Shown here: piece by piece, positions 25,698-34,333 of the stretch
How positions within the stretch are numbered: the first letter of the stretch is position 1
Layout of the letters: each line of letters begins with the position of its first letter
Assembly: GCA_013141385.1 (NCBI GenBank)
Contig: JABFRB010000005.1
Coordinates: 1-64,000, forward strand
Direction of reading: 5' to 3'
DNA length: 64,000 nt
Origin: Bacteroidales bacterium
GTDB lineage: Bacteria > Bacteroidota > Bacteroidia > Bacteroidales > Tenuifilaceae
Notes under the pieces: model-generated
What the model was told of the DNA's origin: nothing
What the model saw: only the letters and a program-made list of their open reading frames with translations
Databases searched by the model: none
Program-made: the position numbers and the translations under genes

Positions 25698-25874
25698 ATG
25701 ACTGAACGAAGGACTTTTATTGGTGTTGACCGACTTATGGTTGATAGAATTGATTCACTTGATGAAAAATGGTTTGTAGAATTCTGGGTGGTTAAATATT
25801 ACTTCTTTGGAATAGAGATTCATACACAAAAAAAAGAAATTGTAAAGCATAACCGCAAGCATAGTTTTCTTTAA
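25698..25874 (+). CDS. Small hypothetical protein (58 aa)
   Basis: An ORF of 58 codons plus stop that reads like real protein: it starts M-T-E-R-R-T-F-I-G-V-D-R, has an aromatic-rich middle (W-F-V-E-F-W-V-V-K-Y-Y-F-F-G) and a basic end (H-N-R-K-H-S-F-L). The order suggests three beta strands and a charged tail. Codon choice fits the neighbours better than chance AT-rich ORFs do. It is isolated in a 740-bp gap. Function is unknown. Confidence 0.45.
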   Translation: MTERRTFIGVDRLMVDRIDSLDEKWFVEFWVVKYYFFGIEIHTQKKEIVKHNRKHSFL

Positions 25875-26162
25875 ACATGACATTACAAACAACACCCCTC
25901 TTTCTATAATTTTCAAAATTTATCTCTTCTGTTAATTTGAAATGAATATATATCTAAAAAATAGATAATGTTCATTTTCTAAATAAACAATTCAAAAACA
26001 AGAATCAAATATATTTCAGATAAAAACATCTGGATAAGTACCCTGAAAAAAATTTAAAGAAAGTAATTGACACAATTAAAAGCGAAATATTTTATCTTCT
26101 TAATTTCTTTAGGTTTTTCATTTTAGATTTCGTATTATTGGTTGGAAATATAACAACTTATA

Positions 26163-28592
26163 ATGCAACCAAAAAGAACTACAATATTTTATCTGCTTTT
26201 AATTTTATTAATTGCACCTTCAATAAGATCTACTGGTGCAAAAGATTTTATTTCAGACACATCCAAAATAAAAGCAATTCTTAAAAAGGCTGAGATTAAA
26301 TTAGATAGTAATAAAAACCAAGAATCACTTCAACTTTCAAGATCAGCCTTAGATTTTTCTAAAAGAAGCGGTTATACTTATGGTATTGGAAAATCATTAT
26401 TACAAATCGGACGTATTCAACTTGAAAATGGAAAAAATGACTCATCAATTTCATCGTTAAAGAAAGCGTTACCTCACTTAAGAAGCATTAATAAAGAATT
26501 TGAAGTTGGTTTAGCGCTAAATGGAATTGGGAAAGCGTTTGGAGATATTGGCAATCAAGATAGTGCAGAGGTATATTATAATGAGGCATTAAAGATCAGA
26601 CAAAGAATAAACGACAAGAGTGGAGTAGCTACTACAATTCACAACCTTGGTTTAGTTTATAGATCGAGAGGTATTTATCCCAAGGCACTTGAATATTACT
26701 TTCTTTCCCTATCAATAAACGAAGAATTGGGCGATAAATACAAACAAGCAATAACTTTAAATAGCATTGGGGTTGTTTTTAGGAATCAAGGCGATTATAC
26801 AAAAGCTCTTGAATTTTACTTTAAATCCCTAAAGATTAATGAAGAATTAAAAGACCTAAAGTGGACTGCATATCTCTATAATAATATAGGTATGGTATAC
26901 CAGCATATCGGTGATAACAAAATGGCTCTTAAATATTATAATGAATCACTCAGAATAAAACAATCATTAGATGAAAAACTTGGCATGTCGACTTCATATA
27001 TTAACATAGGTGATATATATGAGAAACAAGGCGATTTGGAAAAAGCTATGGAGTTCTATAGAAAAGCAGAGGATATAAGAAAAGCGATTTCAAATTTTCC
27101 AGGATTGGCAAATCTTTATTTAAGTATGGGTGAACTATATAAGCTAATGCATAACCCCTTAAAATCTCTTGAAATTCTTAATGAAGCTGAAAAAATATAT
27201 ACTAGAATTGAAGATCCTAATGGATTGGCAAATTGTTTTATCCAGACCGGACTAACTTATTATGAATTAGGGGATAAGAATAAAGCTATTAATTATTGTC
27301 TGTCAGGAATTAATCAAGCCACAAAGATTGGAGCATTTGATTTAATTCTGCAAGGCTACGAAAATCTTTCAAGAATGTATGAAGGTTTGGGTAAAACTTC
27401 TCAAGCGTTCAACTCATATAAATTATATATAACACTTAGAGATAGTTTAAGTGGCATAGAAAATTCCAAAGAAATTGTAAGAATCCAAATGCAAGCAGAT
27501 TTTGATAAGGTGATGCAAAAGCAAAAGATTGAACAAGAACAGCAACTTGAGATTGCTCAGTTAAAATCCAAGAAACAAACAATGATCGCTAACATTTTCA
27601 TTCTTGCCTTTACACTTACCCTATCTGTATTCATTTTATTCTATTTAAATTTTCGTCAGAAACAGAGACATAATGATTCACTTGCATTTCAGCAACTTGA
27701 CATGGAGCGCCAAAAAAGTGAATTGATGAACCAGCGCGATGAGTTAGAGATACAGAAAAATTTAGTAATTCATCAACGAGATAAGATAATGACCATGTTG
27801 ACCGATCTTGGGGAGTCAATTGATTATGCTCGAAAAATACAACAAGCCTTACTTCCGTCTGATAAAACCTTGGAAAGTATTTTAGGAAAATATTTTTTAT
27901 TTTTTCAACCTAGGGAATCCGTTGGGGGTGATTTCTACTGGGTTGCAAGACATGAAAATAATATTTACTTTGCTATTGCAGACTGCACTGGACACGGGGT
28001 GCCTGGCGGTTTTATGAGCATGCTTGGAGTATCATTGCTTAACGAAATGATATCACGTTCAGAATGCGATTCTCCTGCAAAAATGCTTTGGAAGTTAAGA
28101 GATATGATTATAAGAGCACTTAACCAAACTGGACTTGATGATGATAGTCAGGATGGAATGGATATAGCTCTTTGCATGTATAATCCCGTAAATCGCAATT
28201 TAGTATTCTCTGGAGCAAACCTTTCATTAATAATTGCAACTTCAAATCCACCTGAGGAAGGGGAAAAAATACTTGTTCAGGATAATATTGTTGAACTAAA
28301 ACCCAATAGAATGCCAGTTGCTTTCTACCAACGAATGGAAGAATATAACGAATATCATTTAGTTCTAAATCCAGGGGATTCAATTTACCTATTCTCAGAT
28401 GGATATGCAGATCAGTTTGGTGGTGCACATAATAAAAAATTCGGTTATTCAACTTTTAGAAACCTAATTTCATCCACTTCTAAAAAACCATTTGAAAATC
28501 AACATGATATTTTTTGGAATGAATTTGATAGGTGGAAGGGTGACGAAAATCAGACTGATGATGTAATTGTAATGGGGATACAAATATCCTAG
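26163..28592 (+). CDS. TPR-containing SpoIIE-type serine/threonine phosphatase
   Basis: An 809-aa signalling protein. Order: signal peptide (1-24), at least eight TPR repeats in the periplasm (about 70-420; repeated N-x-x-I/L-G-x-V-Y...A-L-E/K-Y-Y), a single transmembrane helix (474-496), a cytoplasmic coiled coil (500-550), then a PP2C/SpoIIE phosphatase domain (551-809). That domain has G-G-D-F-Y-W, I-A-D-C-T-G-H-G-V-P-G-G and the late D-D metal-site residues. It probably senses a periplasmic partner and dephosphorylates an anti-sigma-antagonist-type protein, but no such partner is encoded nearby. This architecture is common in Bacteroidota. Confidence 0.9.
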   Translation: MQPKRTTIFYLLLILLIAPSIRSTGAKDFISDTSKIKAILKKAEIKLDSNKNQESLQLSRSALDFSKRSGYTYGIGKSLLQIGRIQLENGKNDSSISSLKKALPHLRSINKEFEVGLALNGIGKAFGDIGNQDSAEVYYNEALKIRQRINDKSGVATTIHNLGLVYRSRGIYPKALEYYFLSLSINEELGDKYKQAITLNSIGVVFRNQGDYTKALEFYFKSLKINEELKDLKWTAYLYNNIGMVYQHIGDNKMALKYYNESLRIKQSLDEKLGMSTSYINIGDIYEKQGDLEKAMEFYRKAEDIRKAISNFPGLANLYLSMGELYKLMHNPLKSLEILNEAEKIYTRIEDPNGLANCFIQTGLTYYELGDKNKAINYCLSGINQATKIGAFDLILQGYENLSRMYEGLGKTSQAFNSYKLYITLRDSLSGIENSKEIVRIQMQADFDKVMQKQKIEQEQQLEIAQLKSKKQTMIANIFILAFTLTLSVFILFYLNFRQKQRHNDSLAFQQLDMERQKSELMNQRDELEIQKNLVIHQRDKIMTMLTDLGESIDYARKIQQALLPSDKTLESILGKYFLFFQPRESVGGDFYWVARHENNIYFAIADCTGHGVPGGFMSMLGVSLLNEMISRSECDSPAKMLWKLRDMIIRALNQTGLDDDSQDGMDIALCMYNPVNRNLVFSGANLSLIIATSNPPEEGEKILVQDNIVELKPNRMPVAFYQRMEEYNEYHLVLNPGDSIYLFSDGYADQFGGAHNKKFGYSTFRNLISSTSKKPFENQHDIFWNEFDRWKGDENQTDDVIVMGIQIS

Positions 28593-28656
28593 GATTTATA
28601 GTAATTTAGAGAACAAATTACCATAAATTATTGTTAAAAATAAAAACAAATAATAT

Positions 28657-29235
28657 ATGAAACACGAACTACCTAAGTTACCGTATGAGCTAGATGCATT
28701 AGCTCCGGTAATATCAAAACAAACGCTTGAGTTTCACTATGGAAAACATCACCAAGCTTATGTGAATAACCTCAATAACTTGATTGTTGGAACTAAATTT
28801 GAAAATTCCGATTTGGAAACCATAATCCATGAAGCTGATGGGGGAATCTTCAATAATGGTGCACAGATTTGGAATCACACATTCTATTTTAACTCTTTTT
28901 CTCCAAAACCTAAACTGGAGCCATCGGGTAAGTTGGCTGAAATGATTATTAAAGATTTTGGCTCATTGGCAGAATTTAAGGAGAAGTTTAATAAGGCAGC
29001 CGCCACCCTATTTGGTTCGGGTTGGGCTTGGTTGGTTGTTGACTCATCTGGCCATCTGGATATCAAACAGGAATCTAATGCTGGAAATCCTCTAAAAAAT
29101 AATCTTAAACCCCTAATAACATGCGATGTATGGGAACACGCATACTATCTAGATTATCAGAATAGAAGGCCCGATTATATTCAAACTTTCTGGAATGTTT
29201 TGGACTGGAATGTTATTGAAAATCGTATAAAGTAG
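28657..29235 (+). CDS. sodB: Iron/manganese superoxide dismutase
   Basis: A 192-aa cytoplasmic superoxide dismutase converting superoxide to oxygen and peroxide. All four metal ligands are present: His27, His74, Asp157 and His161 (D-V-W-E-H-A-Y). The [13 protein letters not shown] stretch is of the iron-type or cambialistic group. Length is normal and there is no signal peptide. It follows the SpoIIE gene by 64 bp and is closed by a strong terminator, so it is probably its own unit. Confidence 0.95.
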   Translation: MKHELPKLPYELDALAPVISKQTLEFHYGKHHQAYVNNLNNLIVGTKFENSDLETIIHEADGGIFNNGAQIWNHTFYFNSFSPKPKLEPSGKLAEMIIKDFGSLAEFKEKFNKAAATLFGSGWAWLVVDSSGHLDIKQESNAGNPLKNNLKPLITCDVWEHAYYLDYQNRRPDYIQTFWNVLDWNVIENRIK

Positions 29236-29250
29236 TATTATTTATTTGCA

Positions 29251-29290
29251 AAGAGTGTTATTAAAAAAGGTAACACTCTTTTTATTTTTT
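29251..29290 (+). terminator. sodB: Intrinsic terminator of sodB
   Basis: AAGAGTGTTA (29251-29260) pairs with TAACACTCTT (29271-29280) over a 10-nt loop, followed by TTTATTTTTT. Confidence 0.88.
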
Positions 29291-29302
29291 AGATAAAATA
29301 TT

Positions 29303-29875
29303 ATGCTTAAAGATTTAGTGCTTAGGAATCGTAGCTATAGACGTTTTGATCAATCTAAAAAGGTTGATAAGAAAACTCTACTCGAGTTTGTAAGGTTAGC
29401 TTTAAATACTCCTTCAGGACGTAATTTGCAAACTCTTAAGTATTTTATATCGGCAGATGCAGAACTAAACTCCAAGATTTTTCCAAACCTTGCTTGGGCA
29501 GGATATTTAAAGGATTGGAATGGTCCAGAAGAAGGAGAAAAACCTTCTGCTTATATTGTCATACTTGAGGATACAAAAATTGGGAAAAACCTTGTTCATG
29601 ATCAAGGCATTGTTGCTCAAACCATTCTTTTAGCAGCAGTTGAGAAAAGTCTTGGTGGTTGTATTATTTATACTATTAAACGCAATGAGTTAATTGAGAC
29701 ATTAAGCCTACCCGCGCATCTAGATGTTGTCCTTGTACTTGCCATAGGTAAACCAGTTGAAGAGGTTGTACTTGAGCCTATGCCTGCAAATGGGGAGGTA
29801 AAATATTGGCGTGATGAGAAACAGATTCATCATGTACCAAAGCGAAGCCTAGAAGAAGTTGTGATCAACCTTTAG
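29303..29875 (+). CDS. Nitroreductase-family flavoprotein
   Basis: A 190-aa FMN-dependent oxidoreductase of the nitroreductase family, likely using NAD(P)H to reduce nitro, quinone or similar compounds. The FMN phosphate-binding start R-N-R-S-Y-R-R-F is present, followed by A-L-N-T-P-S-G-R-N-L-Q, the dimer-interface D-Q-G-I-V-A-Q-T-I-L-L-A-A-V-E-K-S-L-G-G-C and the C-terminal V-L-A-I-G-K-P. The short length fits the small nitroreductase subgroup. The physiological substrate cannot be told from sequence. It starts 13 bp after the sodB terminator's T-tract. Confidence 0.88.
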   Translation: MLKDLVLRNRSYRRFDQSKKVDKKTLLEFVRLALNTPSGRNLQTLKYFISADAELNSKIFPNLAWAGYLKDWNGPEEGEKPSAYIVILEDTKIGKNLVHDQGIVAQTILLAAVEKSLGGCIIYTIKRNELIETLSLPAHLDVVLVLAIGKPVEEVVLEPMPANGEVKYWRDEKQIHHVPKRSLEEVVINL

Positions 29876-30004
29876 GATGACACTAATTATATACACTACC
29901 GTCTTTGAAGGAGAATTCTTTCCTGAACGCCCTCTTGCTATTAGCCTGACTTACCTCTCATTTATTAATCAATTCAGGTTTTTTAAGAGAATATCAATTT
30001 TAAA

Positions 30005-31012
30005 TTATGCCATAGTAACTACAGAAAGATCACATTCCTTGCAACTCCCATCTGCATTGAGACCAACCAATGATGAATAAAAGCCATCCCGATTAATTAA
30101 TACGTTTCCACATTTAGGGCAATTTGTATTGTTTTCTACCTCTAAATTGGGAACATTTCCAATGTAAACAAACTGAAGTTTTTGCTTTGCTATATTAAAG
30201 ACATGGGTAAGAGTCTCAATTGGAGTTAGTGGATTATAAACCAAATGAGCTGGATGATAACGGCTAAGATGTAAAATTGTATGCTCGCCCAACTCATTGG
30301 CAATCCAATCTATCATCGATTTTGCATCATCCATATTATCGTTCAAATTCGGGATCACAAGAAATGTTATCTCAAGATGTTTCCCGCTTTTTCGGATTTC
30401 CTTTAAGGAATCAAGGACAGGTTGAAGCCTACCGCCTGTATATTTTCTATAAAAAATATCTGTAAAAGCCTTTAAATCTATATTGAATGCATCAATAAAC
30501 TCAAATAGGACGGAAAGGGGTTCTTTATTTATGTACCCATTGGATACCATAACATTCTTCAACCCGTCAAGTTTAGCAATTCTAGCAACTTCCAGCATGT
30601 ACTCATAGGAGATTGTAGGCTCATTGTAAGTATAGGCAATTCCTATGTTATTAGGATGGATTTTTGCTTTCATTACCACCTCCTGGGGCAAAACTATTCT
30701 CAGATTATCAATATTTTGTGGAACGTATTGGGATATCTCATAATTTTGACAAAATGAACATTTCAGGTTACATCCAAAACCACCAATAGAATAAATCATT
30801 TTACCGGGGAAGAAATGGTATAGCGGTTTTTTCTCAATTGGATCAAGTGATGAAGATGAAATAACGCCCCACTGGGTCGACTCCAATACTCCATTTCGGT
30901 TTAAACGAGTATTACAAATCCCCACCCTCTCGTTTTTTATTTTACAAAAATGGGGGCATAACTGACATTCCGTAGAGCCTGAATCGGACTTTATGTAAAA
31001 TTGCGATACCAT
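30005..31012 (-). CDS. amrS: AmrS-like radical SAM protein
   Basis: A 335-aa radical SAM enzyme of the AmmeMemoRadiSam (pyruvate-formate-lyase-activase-like) group. It has the [4Fe-4S]-binding C81-x3-C85-x2-C88 in G-F-G-C-N-L-K-C-S-F-C-Q-N, an additional N-terminal cysteine set (C-Q-L-C-P-H-F-C...G-I-C) and a C-terminal C-x2-C...C-x2-C zinc ribbon. The biochemical role of AmrS is not settled. The usual partners, AMMECR1 and Memo, are not next to it here. The end of the gene is convergent with the nitroreductase gene. Confidence 0.85.
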   Translation of the reverse strand: MVSQFYIKSDSGSTECQLCPHFCKIKNERVGICNTRLNRNGVLESTQWGVISSSSLDPIEKKPLYHFFPGKMIYSIGGFGCNLKCSFCQNYEISQYVPQNIDNLRIVLPQEVVMKAKIHPNNIGIAYTYNEPTISYEYMLEVARIAKLDGLKNVMVSNGYINKEPLSVLFEFIDAFNIDLKAFTDIFYRKYTGGRLQPVLDSLKEIRKSGKHLEITFLVIPNLNDNMDDAKSMIDWIANELGEHTILHLSRYHPAHLVYNPLTPIETLTHVFNIAKQKLQFVYIGNVPNLEVENNTNCPKCGNVLINRDGFYSSLVGLNADGSCKECDLSVVTMA

Positions 31013-31269
31013 TCGAAACGATCTAATCGGCTTACAAGTTAATTGTTTGGTTAATTGAAATCAAGTAATTAAAACTTTGGGGCAAAATATTATTGGCTAA
31101 TTAGGTATTTATCTATATATTAGATATATAGCAAGATTATGCTTAATACAAAACAGAGTATATTAATCTATAGTTCATAAAAATCCATTGATATTTTGCT
31201 CCGTTTTTCAATGTTTTCTAAAATCATTAATTACAACAATTCTTTTACAAGATATAAAATATTCATTTA

Positions 31270-31484
31270 TATGATTGTCCGTAATAATACCTAATGAAGA
31301 ATAAATAATCCAAATTGTCATTGCCTTACGGCAAACTCGCAAAATACGCTCGGTTCCTGCGAACCGTTAGCTCATGAGCGAAGCGAATAATGCAGAAATC
31401 TATCTCTTTCAAGGGATTCCGGGGCTTCGCCCGGAATGACAATGGATTGTGTTTTGCTTATAGATATTATAACGGATATGCATA
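31270..31484. mobile_element. MITE-like element, TATGATTGTCC family, copy 1
   Basis: About 215 bp with imperfect terminal inverted repeats: TATGATTGTCCGTAATAATA at the left, and the complement of a related sequence (ATAACGGATATGCATA) at the right. An inner inverted pair ATTGTCATT...AATGACAAT encloses a hairpin ATTCCGGGgcttcgCCCGGAAT. It has no coding capacity. Relatives lie at 59536 and 59851. Confidence 0.6.
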
Positions 31485-31747
31485 TTCTTTTAATATTCAC
31501 AAATTTAACACATTTGTAATTTTAGGGTTTATGCAATACTAAGAAACTTAAATTTATTGCGCTTCAAACTTAAACGTCAAACCTTACTTTGATAATTGAC
31601 GTTACATTTATCATATCTTGTGATAATATAAAAACTCAAAACCATTTTTAATAAAAATATTTGCTTCCGAATTACACATATTTCTAGAAATTTTATTTTT
31701 GTTGATAAACTCTTCCAAAAAAAAGTTTAAAATCCAAAGTTCAATTC

Positions 31748-31755
31748 TACTTTTG
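31748..31755 (+). promoter_or_regulatory. dnaB: -7 box of dnaB
   Basis: TACTTTTG is an exact match to TAnnTTTG, ending 15 bp before the dnaB ATG; the transcript would have a very short leader. Confidence 0.65.
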
Positions 31756-31770
31756 TAGAAAGAACTCAAT

Positions 31771-33312
31771 ATGGCTGAAAGACGCACAAATGCTCGTTTA
31801 CCAAAAACAAATCTAGCAAGTTTTGAACTGGGAAAGATACCTCCCCAAGCACTGGAACTCGAAGAAGCTGTTCTTGGTGCAATTATGGTAGAAAAGGATG
31901 CGGTAATCTCAATCCTTGATATTATTAAACCAGAAAGTTTTTATAAGGAAACCCACCAAACAATATTTAAAGCAATTATAGACCTCTCAACCCGTCTTGA
32001 GCCAATCGATTTACTAACTGTTTCGGAAGAACTGAGACGCAGAAATCAACTTGAAGAGATTGGTGGTCCTATATATCTTGCGCAACTTACCTCAAAGGTT
32101 GGTTCTGCAGCCCACCTTGAGTTTCACTCAAAAATCATTGCTCAGAAATATATTCAGCGTGAACTAATCCGAGTTTCATCCGATATACAGAATCGTGCAT
32201 TTGACGATAGTATTGATGTGGACGATCTATTGGATTACTCTGAAATGGAACTTTTTAAGGTTGCCGAAGGCAATATTAAGAGAGAAACAGCACAAATTAA
32301 TGTACTTGTAAAGCAGGCTCTTAAAAATATAGAGGAGGCAGGGAAGCGTGAGGACGGATTAAGTGGCGTACCCTCGGGATTCTCAGATCTTGATCGAATG
32401 ACTTCTGGTTGGCAAAAATCCGATTTGGTTATTGTTGCTGCACGTCCTTCTATGGGTAAAACAGCATTCGTTCTTTCGATGGCTCGAAAAATGGCTGTAG
32501 ATCATAAAACTGCAGTTGCCTTCTTTTCGCTCGAAATGTCGAATATTCAACTTGTAAATAGATTAATTGTCAGCGAATCGGGAATTCCTTCCGAAAAAAT
32601 TCGAAATGGAAGGCTAGATCCACATGAATGGACTCAACTTGTTGTAAAGATTAAAGATCTTACAGAGGCAAAGATATTTATTGATGATACCCCTGCCCTT
32701 TCAATATTCGAGTTTAGAGCTAAATGTCGAAGATTAAAAGCCCAGTATGATGTAGGAATAATTGTAATTGACTACCTACAGCTAATGACTGGCCCAACTG
32801 AAACCAAAGGGAATCGCGAACAAGAAGTAAGTACTATTTCTCGCTCATTAAAGGCGATTGCCAAAGAATTAAACGTCCCAATTATTGCCCTATCTCAGCT
32901 TAATCGTTCTGTCGAAACACGTGGTGGAAACAAACGCCCTCAACTATCGGATTTACGTGAATCGGGTGCAATTGAGCAGGATGCCGACGTTGTAATCTTT
33001 ATTCACCGTCCCGAATATTATGGATTTCTTGAAGATGAGGATGGTAATTCTTTAGCTGGATTGGCTGAAATAATCCTTTCAAAACACAGAAATGGTGCAG
33101 TTGGCGACATCAAACTAAGATTTGAGAAGGAAATGGCTCGTTTCTCCGACTTTGAAAATGTTGACTACATGGATTATATTGCAAAAGCAGGTTCAGAAAG
33201 CGCACAACCAGCAGTAACTTACAAATCGAGGATGAACGAGGATGTGCTGAGCGGTAAAGAAGGCTTTGGGTTTGAGCCTAACCGATCACCTGATTCTGAT
33301 ATTCCGTTTTAA
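31771..33312 (+). CDS. dnaB: Replicative DNA helicase DnaB
   Basis: A 513-aa hexameric 5'-to-3' helicase that unwinds DNA at the replication fork. The N-terminal all-helical primase-interaction domain (about 20-180, L-E-L-E-E-A-V-L-G-A-I-M) is followed by a RecA-type domain with Walker A A-R-P-S-M-G-K230-T and Walker B I-I-V-I-D-Y-L-Q-L-M. The DnaB signature L-S-Q-L-N-R-S-V-E-T-R and the arginine finger region K-H-R-N-G are also present. Full length, no intein. It is transcribed alone. Confidence 0.97.
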   Translation: MAERRTNARLPKTNLASFELGKIPPQALELEEAVLGAIMVEKDAVISILDIIKPESFYKETHQTIFKAIIDLSTRLEPIDLLTVSEELRRRNQLEEIGGPIYLAQLTSKVGSAAHLEFHSKIIAQKYIQRELIRVSSDIQNRAFDDSIDVDDLLDYSEMELFKVAEGNIKRETAQINVLVKQALKNIEEAGKREDGLSGVPSGFSDLDRMTSGWQKSDLVIVAARPSMGKTAFVLSMARKMAVDHKTAVAFFSLEMSNIQLVNRLIVSESGIPSEKIRNGRLDPHEWTQLVVKIKDLTEAKIFIDDTPALSIFEFRAKCRRLKAQYDVGIIVIDYLQLMTGPTETKGNREQEVSTISRSLKAIAKELNVPIIALSQLNRSVETRGGNKRPQLSDLRESGAIEQDADVVIFIHRPEYYGFLEDEDGNSLAGLAEIILSKHRNGAVGDIKLRFEKEMARFSDFENVDYMDYIAKAGSESAQPAVTYKSRMNEDVLSGKEGFGFEPNRSPDSDIPF

Positions 33313-33325
33313 AAGGCAACTAAAT

Positions 33326-34045
33326 TTATAGTATTTTACTTAACTCTATTAGGGAATGAATTTCATGAGTTGGCTTAGTCTTATGGCTTTTTTTGTAACG
33401 ATTAAAGTACACCTGATCGATACCGAACTTTTTAGCACCAATAATATCTATCTCTAGATCATCCCCAATCATAATACTCTCGTTCTTTTTAGCATTTACA
33501 GACGAGAGTGAATATCCAAATGCCTCAAGGCAAGGTTTATGGTAACCAGATGTTTCAGATGTAATTATCTTTTCGAAGTATTTTGCTATATGACATTTTT
33601 CAAGTTTCGGAAACTGAACTTCGTTAAAACCATTGCTAATTATATAGAGTTTATACTTTGGACTAAGATATTCTAGCATCTCCCGCGCTTGAGGTATTAG
33701 AGCCGTTTTAGTAGGTGTTATACGAATATACTCATCTCCCATCTCTTTAGCTAAAATTTGATCGTTAACACCATAATCTCTAAGGGTTAAATCGAATCGC
33801 TTAAATCTTAATACATCTTTCTTAAGCTCACCAAGACGATATTTTTCCCAAAGATAATCGTTATGCTTAGTGAAGGTATTTATAAAAGTTTGAATATCAG
33901 GGTATACAACATTAAGATTGAAATCAAAATATACATCACGCAGTGCATCAATCATGTTCTGATCAAAATCCCAAAGAGTTCTATCAAGATCAAAAAATAT
34001 ATGTTTGTAAACTTTTACTTTTTTATTAAAAAGGCCATTAAACAT
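33326..34045 (-). CDS. yjjG: HAD-family nucleotidase, YjjG-like
   Basis: A 239-aa haloacid-dehalogenase hydrolase. Motif I F-F-D19-L-D21-R-T-L-W-D-F, a helical cap, motif II I-S-N-G, motif III K-P and motif IV I-G-D-D-L-E-I-D-I-I-G-A are all in order. The W-D-F after motif I and the overall pattern match the YjjG subgroup, which removes phosphate from pyrimidine nucleoside monophosphates, including damaged ones. It is convergent with dnaB with a 13-bp gap and no obvious terminator between. Confidence 0.8.
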   Translation of the reverse strand: MFNGLFNKKVKVYKHIFFDLDRTLWDFDQNMIDALRDVYFDFNLNVVYPDIQTFINTFTKHNDYLWEKYRLGELKKDVLRFKRFDLTLRDYGVNDQILAKEMGDEYIRITPTKTALIPQAREMLEYLSPKYKLYIISNGFNEVQFPKLEKCHIAKYFEKIITSETSGYHKPCLEAFGYSLSSVNAKKNESIMIGDDLEIDIIGAKKFGIDQVYFNRYKKSHKTKPTHEIHSLIELSKIL

Positions 34046-34294
34046 AAGAAAAAAACTTTTTTATTAAAAAGAGTCAAACAAGTTCTCAAACGAAATTTTT
34101 ACAATATTTGTTTCGAAATTTATTTTTCAAAAAATATATTTCTAATATTTAAGGGCATTGAACTGAATTTATGGTTGTTAAATAACTTGAAAAATTGAAC
34201 ATAAAAACCTCTATACCTAAAGATTAATAAAAAAGGTCTATTCAGGTAATCAACTATTAATAAAACCAAAAGATTAACTACAGACAAAAAAAGC

Positions 34295-34302
34295 TAACTT
34301 TG
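34295..34302 (+). promoter_or_regulatory. -7 box of the DEAD-box helicase gene
   Basis: TAACTTTG is an exact TAnnTTTG match, 32 bp before the TTG start. Confidence 0.65.
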
Positions 34303-34333
34303 CACAATATCAAAACCATAAAATAGAAATACA

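Larger units (their letters stand above)
31013..31770. other. Intergenic region with a MITE-like element and the dnaB promoter
   Basis: No gene was found. It contains a TIR element (31270-31484) and, at the right edge, a consensus -7 box for dnaB. The rest is AT-rich. Confidence 0.55.

Noticed and set aside
29877-30080. 67-codon plus-strand ORF after the nitroreductase gene
   Set aside because: Its second half overlaps the amrS 3' end in antisense and the first half has no features.
31013-31770. tRNA or other structured RNA in the long gap before dnaB
   Set aside because: The hairpins there belong to the MITE-like element; no T-loop (GTTCRANYC) with matching acceptor stem was seen.
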